Source: Engraulis encrasicolus (lineage: Eukaryota > Chordata > Actinopteri > Clupeiformes > Engraulidae). From it: 64,000 nt of DNA. Below, in pieces: positions 61,620 to 64,000 of the stretch (within the stretch, counting starts at the first letter, position 1; each line of letters begins with the position of its first letter). Under the pieces are notes generated by a model. It did no database searches. It was not told the DNA's origin and worked only from the letters and a program-made list of their open reading frames with translations. The position numbers were made by a program, and so were the translations under genes. The stretch is taken from NCBI RefSeq assembly GCF_034702125.1, contig NC_085880.1, positions 14,306,975 to 14,370,974 of the forward strand, given 5' to 3'.

Positions 61620-63241
61620 CACACCTCCTTCTATACCGTTATCTCCTATTAGAATTGTTTTGGTCTAGTAGAAAAATGCAATATGCCAGAAAGCTTGCTA
61701 GAGCCGCAGCAAGGTCGGGCTTTGAACAATTTGTGTCTAGCCATTTCAAATTAATGTTTGATGGACTCTATGGATGGGGAAAAATAAAAGAAAAGAATAG
61801 AAAAGAAAAACAATAATTCCAGGGCAGTCTCATTTAAAGGTAGCCTGGTCCTGACCATCCCATAATACTACCATTTCATTTCGTATTTATGGCCTGGCAT
61901 TTGTTTGCTCTGAAGCGATTGTAGGAAGCAGGAAGTTTGCACTCAGTTATGGTTTGAAATTATTGGACACCTCTCACCCAATCGCTGGCAGTTACTCAAC
62001 AACAACATAGCGCAGACCAATGGCTCTGGCGCAGATGTGTATGTCATTGTCACGAGCGTGCTCCCCCTTTCGTCCCCACGTGGGGGGCGTATTCGATTAT
62101 TGGCTGTTTTTTGGGGGGGGGGGCGTTGCGATCAAAATTCTACTGCTCCAGGCAATCCACAGAGAAGCACGGCCAGACTACAGTAGTGGAGCCACAAGTA
62201 CGTAGGATGGATCGCGAGGCTAATTTAAAGGACCACTCTAATAGAAAACTTTTAAAAACTTATAAAAAAGTTTACATGGTTTCAAACATGTTTTCATGTG
62301 TCCAGAAACAGAACTCTAATGTACAGAAGTTGTTTTGTTCAGTAGTAAGGACTGTTTGTAAACGTTGTTTTAACCGTTTTTCAACACTCTTAGTCCCGCC
62401 CCCCAAAAACAAACACGAGCCGGAATTGATGTCAGAAGATGAAAAATCACGTCTCAATCCACGCACTTGTGTCAGCCAAAATATCTGCACTTATTTGCCG
62501 TTAAGTTGAGGGTGGAAAGTGCTCTGCATCTCAGTACACAGTGCACAGCACACAATTGGAACGCACACCGGGAATGGAACGCACACCGGGTCATTAGCAG
62601 CGCCTTGGCTAACTGGATCTATGCACACTGTGGGAGCTGTGAAATTTGAGCGCAGATACGATAGTGATGTTATAGTTCAAATATACGATCTCTGTGTTAT
62701 AGAGTGCATGGTGTTCATTATCCAAGACGGCCAACAGTTTGCAAAGAAATGTTTTCAATTTCAATGAAATAGTAAGCCTAACAGCACGAGTTCTGCAACT
62801 ACAGGGCTATCTTACTAGCTTTCCCCATGTCTCCACACTACCAAGCAAACTACCAAGCACAACACCACTGTATAAAATATAGGACATCGTCCACAGACAT
62901 GGAGTGAAACAAATAGCTCTAAAACCAAATCTGCCCCCCGACATTTTCGCTGTTGGGGTAAATATCTAACACAGTTACATTGTAAGCGCGACCTCAAAAG
63001 ACGCATAGCAACATGGGGTTTCTAAACAATCTGGAATAGCCAGTAGCACCAAAAGAGTAGAACATGTCACACAGAGATTATGTATCTGACACACTTACAA
63101 TCTGTAGCTGAACGGTCAATGAAGGGAGCCAAAGTTACGGAAAGTGTTTCATCTGTTACATACTGTATCATATTTACAGCTATTACACCCACCCAACCCT
63201 GAAAGCACAGTAGGTCGACGAAGCTAACAGGTTAGCTAGTC
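61620..63241. other. No gene recognised
   Basis: A TAGCCTGGTCCTGACCATCC repeat word at about 61842 and short frames only. Confidence 0.35.
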
Positions 63242-63248
63242 CTACTCA

Positions 63249-63363
63249 CCGATGTGTTGACTGACACCCAGGCGAGCACCATTAGCAGTCTCACGATCCG
63301 TTTCCAAATACAGTATCTGTCAGGGCTCCTATGAATTATAATTTCAACGATCGAACACCCCAT
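63249..63363 (-). CDS. Possible first exon with signal-like N-terminus
   Basis: Minus-strand ATG at 63361-63363 opens MGCSIVEIIIHRSPDRYCIW then KRIVRLLMVLAWVSVNTS, basic then hydrophobic as in a signal anchor, and ends at a strong donor AACACATCG/GTGAGT. An upstream ATG in GATGGCAGC context (near 63400) opens a 21-codon overlapping frame. No downstream exon was found, so this may be chance. Confidence 0.25.
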
Positions 63364-64000
63364 TCTTGCCTGCCGTCAATCCCATGTCTTCGTGCTGCCA
63401 TCGTTTCACATTGTTAGCCTCGTCATTTCTCCAGCTGCTATAGTATGTTTTTGCAATGGCCAGGACAACAATCGCGGTGTTTACAAATTACATCAACATA
63501 CTGGGTTTGAAAAGTGATGAAATCTGTAAGAACTAAGTTGTAATGTAGAAACAATGCGGACTCGGAAGTACATTCTCAAACTTTATAGTTCGTCAGGACA
63601 GCGTCATGTCTGCAACTCATCTCGCACTTTGTCTTGCTAGCTCAGCTGTAGCTCTACCTGCATCGTCTCGTTGGAGTAAACACAACCCACGGCTCTAAAA
63701 TATGAGGTAACGGTGCCACCTAGTGGTTTGCCAACATGTAGGCACAACAAGTACCGGTACCCACAGTAGGCCTACAATGTCATAGACTATGAAACAGCGT
63801 TGAAGCATTAAAAAATCTCGTTTTAATTCATGTAAAAATCGATATTTCCGGAGTCATGAAATTCATCGTGTGACGTCACATCCAATCAGAAATGTTTCTT
63901 TTGTAAATTAACTAAAAACTATAAAATTATAAACCCAAATGATTTTTTACTTAATTAATGATTCAGGTTTATGGGTTTTGAATAATGGGGCAAATAACAT

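Overview
This looks like a gene-sparse, transposon-loaded stretch of teleost fish chromosome. Coding parts are short phase-consistent exons with GT/AG borders. Introns are AT-rich and full of (CA)n, (GA)n, (CACG)n and (AAAAT)n microsatellites. The mobile elements are typical of ray-finned fish: an L2-type LINE with a TTGCC tail, tRNA-headed SINEs, hAT, Tc1-like and TTAA-target elements, and LTRs. I cannot name the species.

All recognisable host genes lie on the minus strand. From right to left: (1) the 3' end of cul9 (46677-50739), seven exons covering the end of RING2, the Ariadne-like helical region and the acidic tail; (2) a CSDE1/UNR-like RNA-binding protein gene (21860-39652) with an RGG first exon, five cold-shock-type domains and a 390-codon minisatellite exon; (3) a ZNF318-like nuclear protein gene (13052-18660) with SUMO-interacting motifs, an RS domain and conserved ZNF318 blocks; (4) the last exon of an SGNH/GDSL-hydrolase-like gene (379-1013). 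CUL9 and ZNF318 are also near neighbours on human 6p21.1, which supports both names.

The CSDE1-like and ZNF318-like parts are on one strand, only 2.7 kb apart, and in compatible phase through a 26-bp exon. The last visible CSDE1-like exon ends in phase 0 without the C-terminal domains of normal CSDE1. The open frame continues upstream of the first Met of the ZNF318-like part. A single large CSD-SIM-RS protein is therefore possible, although a promoter-like block near 20.0 kb argues for two genes.

Mobile DNA fills the remainder. 1-13 kb: a TIR element, a hAT MITE, a 1.3-kb Tc1-like palindrome and an L2 remnant. 21.8-39 kb: introns carrying TIR elements, a perfect 32-bp hairpin, an L2 tail fused to (TG)n, and a three-unit head-to-tail array of a 0.95-kb TIR element, one unit split by a TTAA insertion. 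40-44.6 kb: nested LTR fragments and a SINE split by a hAT MITE. 51-61.6 kb: a solo LTR split by a 6.4-kb TTAA element that itself holds a 3.5-kb hAT transposon with a decayed two-exon transposase and a hAT MITE.
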